Shown here: in pieces, positions 25,505 through 34,036 of the stretch
How positions within the stretch are numbered: position 1 is the stretch's first letter
How the letters are laid out: each line of letters begins with the position of its first letter
Assembly (NCBI GenBank): GCA_016649745.1
Contig: JAENXD010000002.1
Coordinates: 1-42,873, forward strand
From: Flavobacteriaceae bacterium
GTDB lineage: Bacteria > Bacteroidota > Bacteroidia > Flavobacteriales > Flavobacteriaceae
Length of the DNA stretch: 42,873 nt
Direction of reading: 5' to 3'
Notes under the pieces: model-generated
Database searches by the model: none
Told to the model about the DNA's origin: nothing
What the model saw: only the letters and a program-made list of their open reading frames with translations
Translations under genes and position numbers: made by a program

Positions 25505-26219
25505 ATGAAACTAGTAAAAAATCCTACTTTAGCTGACAGCATTTGTGATTTACGTTCACGAATTGCATAGCACATCACGAATACCAAAATTGAAATAAAA
25601 ATAATGAATAAAGATCAAAACGGTATTTTTTAACCAAATCAATACACTTTTAGATTGGGAAAAAATAAGTCGTATTATAGACAAGCACTACACAAAAGGA
25701 AAAAGCGCCACAGGAACCCCAAGTTACGATGGCCTACTTTTATTCAAAATGTGTTTATTGCAAACTTGGTATGGATTAAGCGATTATGAAGTGGAAGACA
25801 GAGTTAATGACAGCATATCTTTTGGGTATTTCTGCGGATTGACAATCGACCAAATAGCACCTGACCACAGTACCGTAAGCCGGTTTAGAACAGCAATGAC
25901 CCAAGCGGGTGCCTATGAAAAATTATTCAAGGAAATAAACAGCCAACTGGAACAAGGTAAAATCATTGTAAAAACGGGGGCTATTGTAGATGCCAGCGTG
26001 ATTGACACTCCATTAAAACCTAAAGGAAAAACGACGCATAAAGTGACCCAAGACAGAGAAGATGAGCAAGAAGTAGAAGTAACCAAAGAATATGCAGAAA
26101 GTGTGGACACAGATGCCAGTTGGTTAAAGAAGGGCGGGAAATATTATTTTGGCTACAAAAAACACCACGTTACTGATAATGAAGGTTTAAAATTTACAAG
26201 TAAATTTTCAAATTTCTGA
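25505..26219 (+). pseudogene. broken IS5-type transposase
   Basis: The reading frame starting at 25505 (MKLVKNPTLADSICDLRSR) meets TAG at 25568. After a re-start at 25604 it meets TAA at 25631, caused by one extra T in a run of six. Removing it joins NKDQNGIF to NQINTLLDWEKISRIID, and the frame then continues through the DUF772-like region (TWYGLSDYEVEDRVND) and the first DDE aspartate region (GAIVDASVIDTP) to YFGYKKHHVTD. It ends abruptly after KFSNF, so the C-terminal catalytic part is lost. A terminal-repeat-like GACCGTTGCACGG lies at about 25416, with no matching right end. The IS is dead. Confidence 0.85.
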
Positions 26220-26266
26220 AGGGGGCAATCTGAAAGACCGTTTCTATTTGTGAGCATTTGCAAGTT

Positions 26267-26388
26267 TTTAATGACTTATAAATTGTATATTTGATTTAAA
26301 ATTGAAAGTTAAAACCAATTAATGGAAATCAAAGGTTGAGTCAAAAAATCGATCACAAAAATAACCAAAAATAACATGGAGTAAGAGA
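26267..26388 (+). repeat. right copy of imperfect direct repeat flanking the PUL island
   Basis: It aligns by eye with 5983-6095. The core AATCAAAGGTTGAGTC (from 26327) and the ATGGAGTAAGAGA end match the left copy with a few substitutions and one short insertion. TATATTTG at 26286-26293 is a good -7-like element. Where the left copy continues into the tRNA-like T-arm, this copy has only a small hairpin (AGAAAT 26386-26391 with ATTTCT 26398-26403) before TCTGCATT, as though the T-arm had been deleted. Confidence 0.6.
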
Positions 26389-26479
26389 AATCACTTTATT
26401 TCTGCATTAAATGTTTAATCAAAGTGTTTATTAAATGTTTTTAACTTTCAAAATTTCCAATTTTCCAACTTCCGGCCAA

Positions 26480-27190
26480 ATGAAACCTTTTCAATTCAAA
26501 CAATTTACTGTTCAACAAGATAAAACAGCCATGAAAGTGGGTACTGATGGTGTTTTATTGGGTGCTTGGGCGAATTTGGATTTTAATCCGGACAGTATTT
26601 TAGACATTGGTGCCGGAACGGGTTTAATAGCTTTAATGATGGCGCAAAGAAGCAATGCTGAAACCATTGATGCCATTGAATTGAATGATGCCGCTTATGA
26701 ACAAACGGTTGAAAATTTTGAAAACAGCGACTGGGGAGATCGGTTGTTTTGTTACCACGCCTCATTACAGGAATTTAGGGATGAAATTGAGGATAAATAT
26801 GATTTCATTATTTCAAATCCTCCTTTTTATACGTCTACCTACAAAGAACTTTCAGAAGAACGCGCCATGGCACGGCACTCAGAGAGTTTAACCTATTCTG
26901 ATTTATTGGAATCTGCTTCAAAATTATTGTCAAAAAGGGGAAATTGTGCATTTATCATTCCATTTGAGGAAGCCGAAAACTTTATTAAAATTGCTAAAGA
27001 GAACAAGCTTTTTCCAAACAGAATTACGAGCGTTAAAGGTGCGGTAAATTCTGCGGTTAAAAGAAGTTTGCTTCAGTTTTCATTTACAAAAACGGAGACA
27101 ATTTCAAATGAATTAACCTTGGAATTATCCAGGCATAATTACACTTCTGAATATAAAATTTTAGTTAAGGATTTTTACCTGAAATTGTAG
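26480..27190 (+). CDS. trmN6: tRNA1(Val) (adenine-37-N6)-methyltransferase TrmN6-like
   Basis: 236 residues from ATG 26480 (MKPFQFKQFTVQQD). The longer frame from 26435 adds an AT-rich leader not typical of the family. A class I SAM-dependent methyltransferase: TDGVLLGAW near the N-terminus, the SAM loop DIGAGTGLIAL near residue 40, and the adenine-N6 catalytic motif NPPFYTS near residue 112. Family members methylate A37 of tRNA1(Val). It is the first backbone gene right of the island and converges on the saccharopine dehydrogenase-like gene with 3 bases between stop codons. Confidence 0.9.
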   Translation: MKPFQFKQFTVQQDKTAMKVGTDGVLLGAWANLDFNPDSILDIGAGTGLIALMMAQRSNAETIDAIELNDAAYEQTVENFENSDWGDRLFCYHASLQEFRDEIEDKYDFIISNPPFYTSTYKELSEERAMARHSESLTYSDLLESASKLLSKRGNCAFIIPFEEAENFIKIAKENKLFPNRITSVKGAVNSAVKRSLLQFSFTKTETISNELTLELSRHNYTSEYKILVKDFYLKL

Positions 27191-27193
27191 CAA

Positions 27194-28564
27194 TTATCCA
27201 GTTACACGTTCTGGATTGTAACCCAAATAAGGTCCTTTTTTTTCGTGAAACACAATGCCGTTTTCTTCCAGCTCTTTTAAGATTGGTTCATAAACTTCTT
27301 TGCTGATTGGCATTTGAACGCCAGGCGTAGTAATTTCTCCATTTAATATTTTTAAAGTGGCTATGGCAACAGGCAATCCAACGGTTTTTGCCATTGCGGT
27401 ATAAGTTTGATTGTCTCCAATGCAAACCATACTACTTTCAATTTGCTGTTTTTCACCATTTAATTCATAGCCAAAAAGATGCTGCATTACAATCATATCT
27501 TTGTCATTTTCTTTTAATGACCAGCTGTCTCTTAAAATCTTTTCGAGAATTTGGGCAGGCGTCGCATTTTTCAATCTAACCATTTTAGTCCCGTTAAAAA
27601 TATCCAATTCGGTTAATTTGTCCCAAACAATATCATCCTGATCAATTTTCAAGTAATAGCCCAATTTCAACTCAACAGAATCATAAGGGTTGTAAGCTAA
27701 AAAGGAGTTTGTAAAATCCCTATAACTCATGTGTTCAGAATTTTCGATGGTGTAACTGTCATCGGTCATTCCCAATTGAATAAAAACATTCCAGGCTCTG
27801 GAAAAACCAACACGTCTAATGGTTCCTCTATATAAAGTCAAGATATTGTCTAAGCCATAAATGCTTTTATATTTCAGGGAATCTCTGTTGGCGTAGGCTT
27901 CAAATTTCCCATAGCCGTCTATTTTTAAAATTTCTGTTCGCCTAAATAATTTATGATAAGGAATGTATTTGTAGGTTCCTTCCTGCAAAAATTTAGCGGC
28001 ACCGCCTTGTCCGGCCAAAACCACATTTCTTGGATTCCAGGTAAACTTGTAATTCCATAAATTGTCATCACTTTCCGGAGCTACCAAACCACCGCAAAAC
28101 GACTCAAAAAGAAGCATTTTACCGCCCTTTTCGCGAATCTCATCAATTATCTTCATAGCGCTCATATGGTCAACACCGGGATCCAAACCAATTTCATTCA
28201 TTAAAACCAGATTTTTTTCGACTGCTTCCACATGAAGTGCTTTCATTTCATTTGAAATATAGGAGGCTGTTACCATACTTTTTCCAAATTCTACGCAATC
28301 TTTCGCCACATTTATATGCAAATGTGCCGGAAGCATAGAAACAACAATGTCGGCATTTTTTATGGTTTCTTTTCTTTCGGTTTCGTTTAAAATGTCAAGC
28401 GATCTGGCAGTGCCGTTTTCATGATTTCCGACTTTGCTTTTGGCAAGTTCTAAAGAGACATCGGCAACGGTGATATGAAGATTTTCGCTAATTGATTTGT
28501 TTAATAAATAAGTTATTAAAGAAGAAGATGATTGGCCTGAACCAATAACCAGAATATTTCTCAT
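27194..28564 (-). CDS. saccharopine dehydrogenase-like oxidoreductase
   Basis: 456 residues. An N-terminal Rossmann fold opens with VIGSGQSSSSLITYLL, followed by VVSMLPAHLH and GLDPGVDHM, both typical of saccharopine dehydrogenase/reductase (Lys9-like). The C-terminal domain contains SFCGGLVAPE and NYKFTWNPRNVVLAGQGG. Family members reduce or oxidise saccharopine in lysine metabolism. The exact direction in this organism is not evident, and a carboxynorspermidine-synthase-like relative is the alternative. It stands alone and convergent with trmN6. Confidence 0.85.
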   Translation of the reverse strand: MRNILVIGSGQSSSSLITYLLNKSISENLHITVADVSLELAKSKVGNHENGTARSLDILNETERKETIKNADIVVSMLPAHLHINVAKDCVEFGKSMVTASYISNEMKALHVEAVEKNLVLMNEIGLDPGVDHMSAMKIIDEIREKGGKMLLFESFCGGLVAPESDDNLWNYKFTWNPRNVVLAGQGGAAKFLQEGTYKYIPYHKLFRRTEILKIDGYGKFEAYANRDSLKYKSIYGLDNILTLYRGTIRRVGFSRAWNVFIQLGMTDDSYTIENSEHMSYRDFTNSFLAYNPYDSVELKLGYYLKIDQDDIVWDKLTELDIFNGTKMVRLKNATPAQILEKILRDSWSLKENDKDMIVMQHLFGYELNGEKQQIESSMVCIGDNQTYTAMAKTVGLPVAIATLKILNGEITTPGVQMPISKEVYEPILKELEENGIVFHEKKGPYLGYNPERVTG

Positions 28565-28637
28565 TCTCGTATTTTTAAAGATTTAATAAGAATACGAAAA
28601 TACAAATTTTAAGGCAAAAATTAAACTTTCCCGATAA

Positions 28638-28871
28638 TTAATAACTGTCGTCTTCTATAGTTGATAAAATCTCTTTTGCTTTTTCAAAATCGGCACTGTT
28701 CACTTTAAGTTTATAACCTTCAACATAAGCCGTTCCAATAGTAGTCATCAAATTTTCATCAAAAATAAAACTATTAATTCCATAACTGGACAATAAGGTT
28801 TTAGCAATGTGAATTTCATGGATTAAACTGGCGACTAAAACGGTGACTAAGGAGTCTGAATTGCTTTGCAT
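28638..28871 (-). CDS. DUF2007-type small protein
   Basis: 77 residues from ATG 28871 (MQSNSDSLVTVLVASLIHEIHIAKTLL in parts). A longer frame to 29033 would run into the divergent DUF423 gene and is not credible. The pattern of beta strand, EIHIAKTLL helix, FDENLMT and terminal KLKVNSADFEKAKEIL matches DUF2007, a small alpha/beta domain in putative signal-transducing proteins that is related to PII-like folds. The function is unknown. It is divergent from the DUF423 gene, with 86 bases between starts. Confidence 0.8.
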   Translation of the reverse strand: MQSNSDSLVTVLVASLIHEIHIAKTLLSSYGINSFIFDENLMTTIGTAYVEGYKLKVNSADFEKAKEILSTIEDDSY

Positions 28872-28904
28872 AATTTTTAATTTTAACCTAAATATACAAA
28901 ATGT

Positions 28905-28935
28905 TGCTTTTATAAAATGATAAATTTTATCTTTA
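28905..28935 (+). promoter_or_regulatory. possible promoter of the DUF423 gene
   Basis: TTG at 28905-28907 and TATCTTTA at 28928-28935 are 20 bases apart, close to the Bacteroidota TTG / TAnnTTTG promoter pattern (one mismatch in the -7 element). The ATG is 22 bases further on. Confidence 0.4.
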
Positions 28936-28957
28936 GAGCTTAATTTTATAATTACCA

Positions 28958-29326
28958 ATGAAAAAAAATTTAGTAATTGCTTCTTTAATAGGTGCTTTAA
29001 CCATAGTACTGGGTGCTTTTGGTGCCCATGCATTACAAGAAACTTTAAGCGTAAATGAATTAAAAAGTTTTGAAACAGCAGTTCGTTACCAAATGTATCA
29101 TGCTATTGTGTTGCTGTTTGTAAATTCATTTTCAGGTTTTATTTTGAAAGATAAAAATACCATCAGCTATTTGTTTTTTGCGGGAATCCTGTTTTTTTCA
29201 GGGTCAATTTATGCAATTACATTAGGCGTAAATCCCAAAAGTATTTGGTTTATAACACCGTTGGGAGGTTTATTTTTTATTTTAGGATGGTTAAAAATGG
29301 GAATTTCCTATTTTAAGAAGGAATAA
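28958..29326 (+). CDS. DUF423 family membrane protein
   Basis: 122 residues with four predicted transmembrane helices: about 5-25 (VIASLIGALTIVLGAFGAHA), 45-62, 68-86 and 95-115. The GAFGAHAL motif at the end of helix 1 and the HAIVLLFVN segment are the hallmarks of DUF423 (YwdK/YgdD-like) inner-membrane proteins. The function is unknown. It is a single gene followed by the pckA regulatory region. Confidence 0.9.
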   Translation: MKKNLVIASLIGALTIVLGAFGAHALQETLSVNELKSFETAVRYQMYHAIVLLFVNSFSGFILKDKNTISYLFFAGILFFSGSIYAITLGVNPKSIWFITPLGGLFFILGWLKMGISYFKKE

Positions 29327-29436
29327 TTGGTTGATTTGACAATTAATTTAAAATCCTTTTGAAATGTTTGTCGACCTAAACAAATAAATCTACTTTTGCC
29401 AAATATTTTTTCAAGAAAAATATTCAAAAAAAAGAC

Positions 29437-29444
29437 TATTTTTG
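29437..29444 (+). promoter_or_regulatory. possible pckA -7 promoter element
   Basis: TATTTTTG matches the -7 consensus TAnnTTTG exactly. Transcription from it would begin at about 29450, at the first operator-like palindrome. No good -33 element is seen. Confidence 0.4.
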
Positions 29445-29452
29445 ACAAATAA

Positions 29453-29537
29453 CGAAAACGTTTTCGCAAAAAATAAACGATTTTCAAAATATGTAAAACG
29501 TTGCATTAAAGTATTTTATAATGTAGAAAACGTTATC
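29453..29537 (+). promoter_or_regulatory. three LacI-type operator-like sites upstream of pckA
   Basis: CGAAAACGTTTTCG (29453-29466) is a perfect 14-base palindrome. GTAAAACGTTGCAT (29493-29506) and GAAAACGTTATC (29526-29537) share its AAAACGTT core. Centres are 40 and 32 bases apart, close to four and three helical turns. The CG-centred palindrome with A/T flanks is typical of LacI/GalR regulators. These sites lie 105-190 bases before the pckA start in a 315-base gene-free stretch, so they probably control pckA. Confidence 0.6.
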
Positions 29538-29641
29538 GTAGATAGTCCGTTTTTACTGATAAATGTCATAAAAGCAACCCCGAGTTAGTGCGAAATTTGT
29601 TATATAAATAAAGAGTAATCAAAACATATAAAACACAGATT

Positions 29642-31264
29642 ATGAAAAATATGAAAGATGTAATTGCTAATTCCTTGAGAAAATTAGGATTTAAAGATGT
29701 CAAAGAAATAATTTATAATCCATCATTCGATGAATTATATAATGACGAATTAGACCCTTCCTTGGAAGGTTTTGAAAAAGGATATTTGACCGAACTTGGG
29801 GCGATTAATGTAATGACCGGTAAATTTACTGGCCGTTCTCCTAAAGACAAATATATTGTAAAAGATAATGTAACTGAAGATACAGTTTGGTGGACCTCTG
29901 AAAAAGTAAAAAATGATAATAAACCAATCTCTCAACATGTTTGGTCTGATTTAAAAAAAACAGTTTTAGAAGAACTTTCTCATAAAAAAATATTTGTTAT
30001 AGATGCATTTTGTGGTGCTAATGAAGATACCCGATTAAAAGTTCGTTTTATTGTTGAAGTTGCCTGGCAAGCACATTTTGTGAAAAATATGTTTATCCGC
30101 CCAACAGAAGAAGAACTTGAGAATTTTGGAGAACCTGATTTTGTAGTATTAAATGGATCTAAAACTTCAAACCCAAATTGGAAGGAACAAGGACTAAATT
30201 CTGAAAATTTTGTTGTTTTTAACTTAACAGAAAAAATGCAAATTATTGGTGGCACTTGGTATGGTGGCGAAATGAAAAAAGGAATGTTCTCAATGATGAA
30301 CTACTATTTGCCATTAAGAGGAATTGCCTCAATGCACTGCTCGGCTAATGTTGGTAAAGATGGTGATACCGCTATTTTCTTTGGACTTTCCGGAACAGGG
30401 AAAACAACACTTTCAACAGATGCCAACCGTCAGCTAATTGGTGATGATGAGCACGGATGGGATAATGAAGGGGTTTTTAATTTTGAAGGCGGATGTTATG
30501 CAAAAACAATTAACCTTGATAAAGATTCTGAACCAGAAATTTATGCAGCCATTAAAAAGGATGCGCTATTAGAAAATGTAACTGTTGATGCCAATGGTAA
30601 AATTGATTTCAGTGATAATTCAGTAACTGAAAATACGCGTGTTTCTTATCCTATTTACCACATTAAAAATATAGTGAAACCAGTTTCTAAAGCTGGACCA
30701 GCCAAAAAAGTTATTTTCCTCTCTGCTGATGCATTTGGGGTATTACCTCCAGTTTCAAAATTAACGCATGAGCAAACTAAATATCACTTTTTGTCAGGTT
30801 TTACTGCAAAATTAGCAGGTACAGAACGTGGAATTACTGAGCCAACTCCTACTTTCTCATCTTGTTTTGGAGCCGCTTTTTTATCTTTGCACCCTACTAA
30901 ATATGGTGAAGAACTCGTAAAAAAAATGGATGCCAATTGTGCAGAAGCATACTTGGTAAATACGGGTTGGAATGGAACAGGAAAACGTATTTCTATTAAA
31001 GATACGCGTGGAATTATCAATGCAATTCTAAATGGATCTATTGAAAAAGCGGAAACTAAAGTTATTCCTATTTTTAACTTAGAAGTGCCAACTTCTCTAC
31101 CAGGAGTAGATACTAGTATTTTAGATCCAAGAGATACATATGCCGATGCATCAGAATGGACAAAAAAAGCAACAAAATTAGCTGGTTTGTTTATTAAAAA
31201 CTTTGATAAATATACAGACAATGAAGAAGGTAAAGCTTTAGTGGATGCAGGGCCGCAACTGTAA
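29642..31264 (+). CDS. pckA: phosphoenolpyruvate carboxykinase (ATP)
   Basis: 540 residues, the normal length for the ATP-type enzyme, which converts oxaloacetate and ATP to phosphoenolpyruvate, CO2 and ADP in gluconeogenesis. The kinase-1a P-loop GLSGTGKTT is at residues 248-256 and is followed by IGDDEHGWD (kinase-2/metal site). The substrate loop [15 protein letters not shown] and [12 protein letters not shown] are also intact. ATG 29642 is used, with a second ATG three codons later. Upstream ACGTT-centred operators suggest repression or activation by sugar status. It ends at a clear terminator. Confidence 0.97.
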   Translation: MKNMKDVIANSLRKLGFKDVKEIIYNPSFDELYNDELDPSLEGFEKGYLTELGAINVMTGKFTGRSPKDKYIVKDNVTEDTVWWTSEKVKNDNKPISQHVWSDLKKTVLEELSHKKIFVIDAFCGANEDTRLKVRFIVEVAWQAHFVKNMFIRPTEEELENFGEPDFVVLNGSKTSNPNWKEQGLNSENFVVFNLTEKMQIIGGTWYGGEMKKGMFSMMNYYLPLRGIASMHCSANVGKDGDTAIFFGLSGTGKTTLSTDANRQLIGDDEHGWDNEGVFNFEGGCYAKTINLDKDSEPEIYAAIKKDALLENVTVDANGKIDFSDNSVTENTRVSYPIYHIKNIVKPVSKAGPAKKVIFLSADAFGVLPPVSKLTHEQTKYHFLSGFTAKLAGTERGITEPTPTFSSCFGAAFLSLHPTKYGEELVKKMDANCAEAYLVNTGWNGTGKRISIKDTRGIINAILNGSIEKAETKVIPIFNLEVPTSLPGVDTSILDPRDTYADASEWTKKATKLAGLFIKNFDKYTDNEEGKALVDAGPQL

Positions 31265-31288
31265 GTGAAAATAAAATTAAAAATAAAG

Positions 31289-31318
31289 AAAAGTCTTCCA
31301 AACAGAAGGCTTTTTTTT
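31289..31318 (+). terminator. terminator after pckA
   Basis: AAAAGTCTTC pairs with GAAGGCTTTT (one T-G wobble) around a 6-base loop, followed by a run of T residues. It ends 32 bases before the nhaA start. Confidence 0.85.
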
Positions 31319-31350
31319 ATTTTTAAAAATTACATATCTTGCGAGAACTT

Positions 31351-32667
31351 ATGATGAAGAAAAAAATAAAAGCGGTTAGCGGTTCCTTAAATCAATTTAT
31401 GCATTTAGAAACAACAGCAAGTTTGCTTCTTTTTGCGTTTTCGATTTTTGCCGTAATTTGGGCAAATTCGCCCTTTAGCAGTACCTACGAGGAACTTTGG
31501 CATTACAAGTTTACAATCGGATTTGCAAACACGAATTTTCATTTGGAAAAATCGCTGATTTTATGGATTAATGATGGCTTAATGGCCATTTTCTTTTTCG
31601 TAATTGGTTTGGAGGTTAAACGTGAAATTTTAGCGGGCGAACTAACTACTTTGAGAAAAGCATCACTTCCTATTTTTGCTGCTATTGGTGGGATGTTATT
31701 TCCAGTATTGATATTTTTATTTTTCAATCAAGGAAAAGCAGGTATAAATGGATGGGGAATTCCAATGGCAACGGATATTGCTTTTACCTTAGGAATTTTA
31801 AAATTATTGGGAAATCGAGTGCCATTGGGATTGAAAATATTTTTAACGGCCTTCGCCATTGTTGATGATATTGGGGCAGTTATTGTTATCGCTGTTTTTT
31901 ACAGCGCCAATATTCAATGGGATTTAATTGTTTATGCTTTGCTAATTGTTAGTACACTTGGCTTTTTAAGTTATAAGCATCTTTACTCCAAATACCTTTA
32001 TTTTGTTTTTGGATTTGTGGTTTGGTTATTATTCTTAAAATCGGGAATTCACCCAACAATTGCAGGGATATTAATGGCATTTACCATACCTATGTACCGA
32101 GAAATTAATTTGAGTGACTATGTGCAGGAATTAACGGCACAGCTTCAAATTTTTAAAGGCTATAAATATAAAAACCCACAATTACTCAACAAAAAACAAA
32201 TGGGTATTGTCGATGAAATAGACACGATTACCGATCAGGTGCAATCTCCGCTTCAACATTTGGAGCATTCACTTCATGGTTGGGTTTCTTATGTCATCAT
32301 GCCAATTTTTGCTTTGGCAAATGCTGGTGTGGCATTAAGTTTTAGCGGATTGGAGAATACTGGCCACATTTCTCTAAATATTGCTATGGCATTGGTTTTT
32401 GGAAATACCTTCGGAATAATGCTGCTCTCCTTTTTAGCCATTAAATTGAAGCTGGCCGATTTGCCTGAAGGCGTGGAATTTAAGCAATTATTGGGAGTGA
32501 GTATTTTGGGCGGACTCGGTTTTACCATGTCCTTGTTTATTACCAACCTTGCCTACAACGATGAAATTTTTATTTCAGCCGCAAAAATGGGCGTTATTTT
32601 AGGTTCCCTAATCGCAGGATTTTTAGGATATATGGTTTTAAGAGTGCAACTGAAACCCAACAAATAA
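31351..32667 (+). CDS. nhaA: Na+/H+ antiporter NhaA
   Basis: 438 residues from ATG 31351 (ATG 31354 is equally possible; a TTG at 31339 opens the same frame but lies closer to the terminator). About 12 membrane helices. Key NhaA segments are present: GLEVKREILAGEL, the WGIPMATDIAFTLG stretch and FAIVDDIGAVIVIAVFY, where the paired aspartates of the ion site lie, and GIHPTIAGILMAF. An inner-membrane exchanger that removes sodium, in keeping with a marine or saline lifestyle. A hydrophilic loop near 260-300 is longer than in E. coli. It is followed directly by the MITE-like element. Confidence 0.95.
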   Translation: MMKKKIKAVSGSLNQFMHLETTASLLLFAFSIFAVIWANSPFSSTYEELWHYKFTIGFANTNFHLEKSLILWINDGLMAIFFFVIGLEVKREILAGELTTLRKASLPIFAAIGGMLFPVLIFLFFNQGKAGINGWGIPMATDIAFTLGILKLLGNRVPLGLKIFLTAFAIVDDIGAVIVIAVFYSANIQWDLIVYALLIVSTLGFLSYKHLYSKYLYFVFGFVVWLLFLKSGIHPTIAGILMAFTIPMYREINLSDYVQELTAQLQIFKGYKYKNPQLLNKKQMGIVDEIDTITDQVQSPLQHLEHSLHGWVSYVIMPIFALANAGVALSFSGLENTGHISLNIAMALVFGNTFGIMLLSFLAIKLKLADLPEGVEFKQLLGVSILGGLGFTMSLFITNLAYNDEIFISAAKMGVILGSLIAGFLGYMVLRVQLKPNK

Positions 32668-32670
32668 AGG

Positions 32671-32861
32671 ACTAATACCAATTGAATTTTTAAATGTTGT
32701 ATTAAAAATTTGAATTATTTTTAGTTCAGTTTAGAAATAAAACCTGCCGGTCGGCAGGCTGGTATAAGCATAGCCATTGCTACGATTCCATTTTATGACG
32801 ACAAATGAGCTAAAAAGAAACGAATTTTATACGACATTTGAATGTTTAATTGGTATAGAGT
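32671..32861. repeat. MITE-like foldback element, about 190 bp
   Basis: The ends are imperfect inverted repeats about 38 bases long: ACTAATACCAATTGAATT at the left and the complement of ATTTAATTGGTATAGAGT-like sequence at the right. The inverted symmetry continues inward (TTTTTAGTTCAG against a GAGCTAAAAAG counterpart), so nearly the whole unit could fold on itself. Inside are a palindrome CCTGCCGGTCGGCAGG (32743-32758) and CATAGC-N4-GCTACG (32769-32784). No coding capacity. It abuts nhaA and supplies the end of the next gene. Confidence 0.75.
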
Positions 32862-33262
32862 AACCGTTGTTTGTATTTATATTCCACAAATTTAAAGTAG
32901 TTGTAAAGCTTGTAATTTACTTCTAAACCATAATCAACATTAAAATCATAGTCTATATGGTTTTCATAAATATCGCTTCGGTATCTTAATGGATTTGAGG
33001 CTCTAATATTCCATTCAGAAACATAAAACCGATTTTTTGTTTCATAAAATTCCTGTGAATAAAACCACATTGGTTTGGCAATCGTATTTAAATAGGTTTC
33101 GAATCCAATATCTGTAATAATGATTTCATATTCCAAACTGTCATTGGCAATTCTAACCGATTCTTTGGAAAGGTTAGCATCGCTTGTTTTTGCAGTTTTT
33201 GTTGTTGAAGAGCATCCAGCGATAAATAAACCAATGGCAACATAATAAAATAAAGTTTTCAT
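32846..33262 (-). CDS. small lipoprotein of unknown function
   Basis: 138 residues from ATG 33262 (a TTG two codons upstream is less likely). The signal peptide ends in FIAGCSS, a good lipobox with the cysteine near residue 17. The mature part has about 120 polar and aromatic residues (e.g. FYVSEWNIRASNPLRYRSD), no enzyme motif I recognise, and looks like a small Flavobacteriaceae hypothetical. The last four residues (LYTN) and the stop codon are encoded by the end of the MITE-like element, so the original C-terminus may have been different. Confidence 0.75.
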   Translation of the reverse strand: MKTLFYYVAIGLFIAGCSSTTKTAKTSDANLSKESVRIANDSLEYEIIITDIGFETYLNTIAKPMWFYSQEFYETKNRFYVSEWNIRASNPLRYRSDIYENHIDYDFNVDYGLEVNYKLYNYFKFVEYKYKQRLLYTN

Positions 33263-33356
33263 AATCAATTGGTTTTAATTCAGTTAAAATTACAAAAAAA
33301 ATATTAGGTTTTATGTTAAAATTTTTAATTTAGCTTTTCATTTAAATTGAACTGAA

Positions 33357-33920
33357 ATGAACAAAACGCGTTGTGGATGGTGTAAAAACGATCCGCTTTA
33401 TATGGCATATCACGATACAGAATGGGGTGTGCCCGTTTTCGCGGACGACAAATTATTCGAGTTTTTAATTTTAGAAACTTTTCAGGCGGGTTTAAGCTGG
33501 ATTACTATTCTTCGGAAGCGAGAAAATTTCAGAAGTGCTTTTGATGATTTTGATTATAAAAAAATCGCAAATTATACCGAAGCAAAATTTGAGGAACTTT
33601 TGTTGGATGCCGGAATTATCAGAAACAGATTGAAAATTAAAGCAACCATTTCAAATGCAGTTGCTTTTATGGAAGTTCAACAGGAATTTGGTTCGTTTTC
33701 AACCTATATTTGGAGTTTTACCAATGGAAAACCCATTAAAAATAAATGGAAAACATTGAGTGAACTTCCTGCAACCACCGAATTATCAGATATTATTTCA
33801 AAAGATTTAAAAAAACGCGGATTTAAATTTGTGGGTTCAACAGTGATTTATGCACATCTGCAGGCTACCGGAATGATTAACGATCACATAATAGATTGCT
33901 TCAGGCATCAAGAAGTTTGA
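33357..33920 (+). CDS. tag: DNA-3-methyladenine glycosylase I
   Basis: 187 residues, the usual Tag length. It removes 3-methyladenine from alkylated DNA in base-excision repair. The N-terminal RCGWCKNDPLYMAYHDTEWG carries zinc ligands and the base-pocket region. FQAGLSWITILRKRENFR is the classic Tag helix-hairpin region, and the C-terminal RHQEV brings the zinc-site histidine. A single gene; ATG 33357. A G-rich repeat lies downstream, before the convergent SRPBCC gene. Confidence 0.95.
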   Translation: MNKTRCGWCKNDPLYMAYHDTEWGVPVFADDKLFEFLILETFQAGLSWITILRKRENFRSAFDDFDYKKIANYTEAKFEELLLDAGIIRNRLKIKATISNAVAFMEVQQEFGSFSTYIWSFTNGKPIKNKWKTLSELPATTELSDIISKDLKKRGFKFVGSTVIYAHLQATGMINDHIIDCFRHQEV

Positions 33921-33993
33921 TTTTGATTTAAGATTTTAGGTGTACGATTTTATGTCTTTTTAATTTTAACCTTTTTACGGTCCAACAATAATT

Positions 33994-34036
33994 CCCCCTT
34001 TGGGGGTTAGGGGGCTTTTTCGGGGGTTAGGGGGCT
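33994..34036. repeat. C5-T3-G5 hairpin and tandem G5-TTA-G5 repeat (quadruplex-capable)
   Basis: CCCCC-TTT-GGGGG (33994-34006) is followed by GGGGGTTAGGGGGCT twice (34002-34016 and 34022-34036). The four G5 tracts have loops of 3, 7 and 3 bases, within the usual G-quadruplex rule. This is strikingly GC-rich against an AT-rich background. The tandem copy provides the last two codons and the stop of the minus-strand SRPBCC gene. Confidence 0.8.

Larger units (their letters stand above)
5983..26388. mobile_element. putative genomic island carrying the beta-glucan PUL
   Basis: The 20.4-kb segment is bounded by the two direct repeats. It has a tRNA-like 3' fragment at its left edge, an IS remnant at its right edge and internal gene debris, and it carries only the PUL. 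Housekeeping genes resume with trmN6 just outside. No integrase is seen within it, so it is now fixed or was mobilised in trans. The boundaries and the direction of any integration are inferred. Confidence 0.45.

Noticed and set aside
25565-25581. Third copy of the CATAGC palindrome
   Set aside because: It matches only the left half (GCATAGC) and then diverges inside the IS remnant, so it is probably coincidental.
28638-29033. Extended 131-residue version of the DUF2007 gene
   Set aside because: The 54 extra N-terminal residues would overlap the divergent DUF423 gene and do not belong to the DUF2007 family. The internal ATG at 28871 fits.
30784-31221. 145-codon minus-strand frame
   Set aside because: Antisense shadow of pckA, which is complete and conserved on the plus strand.
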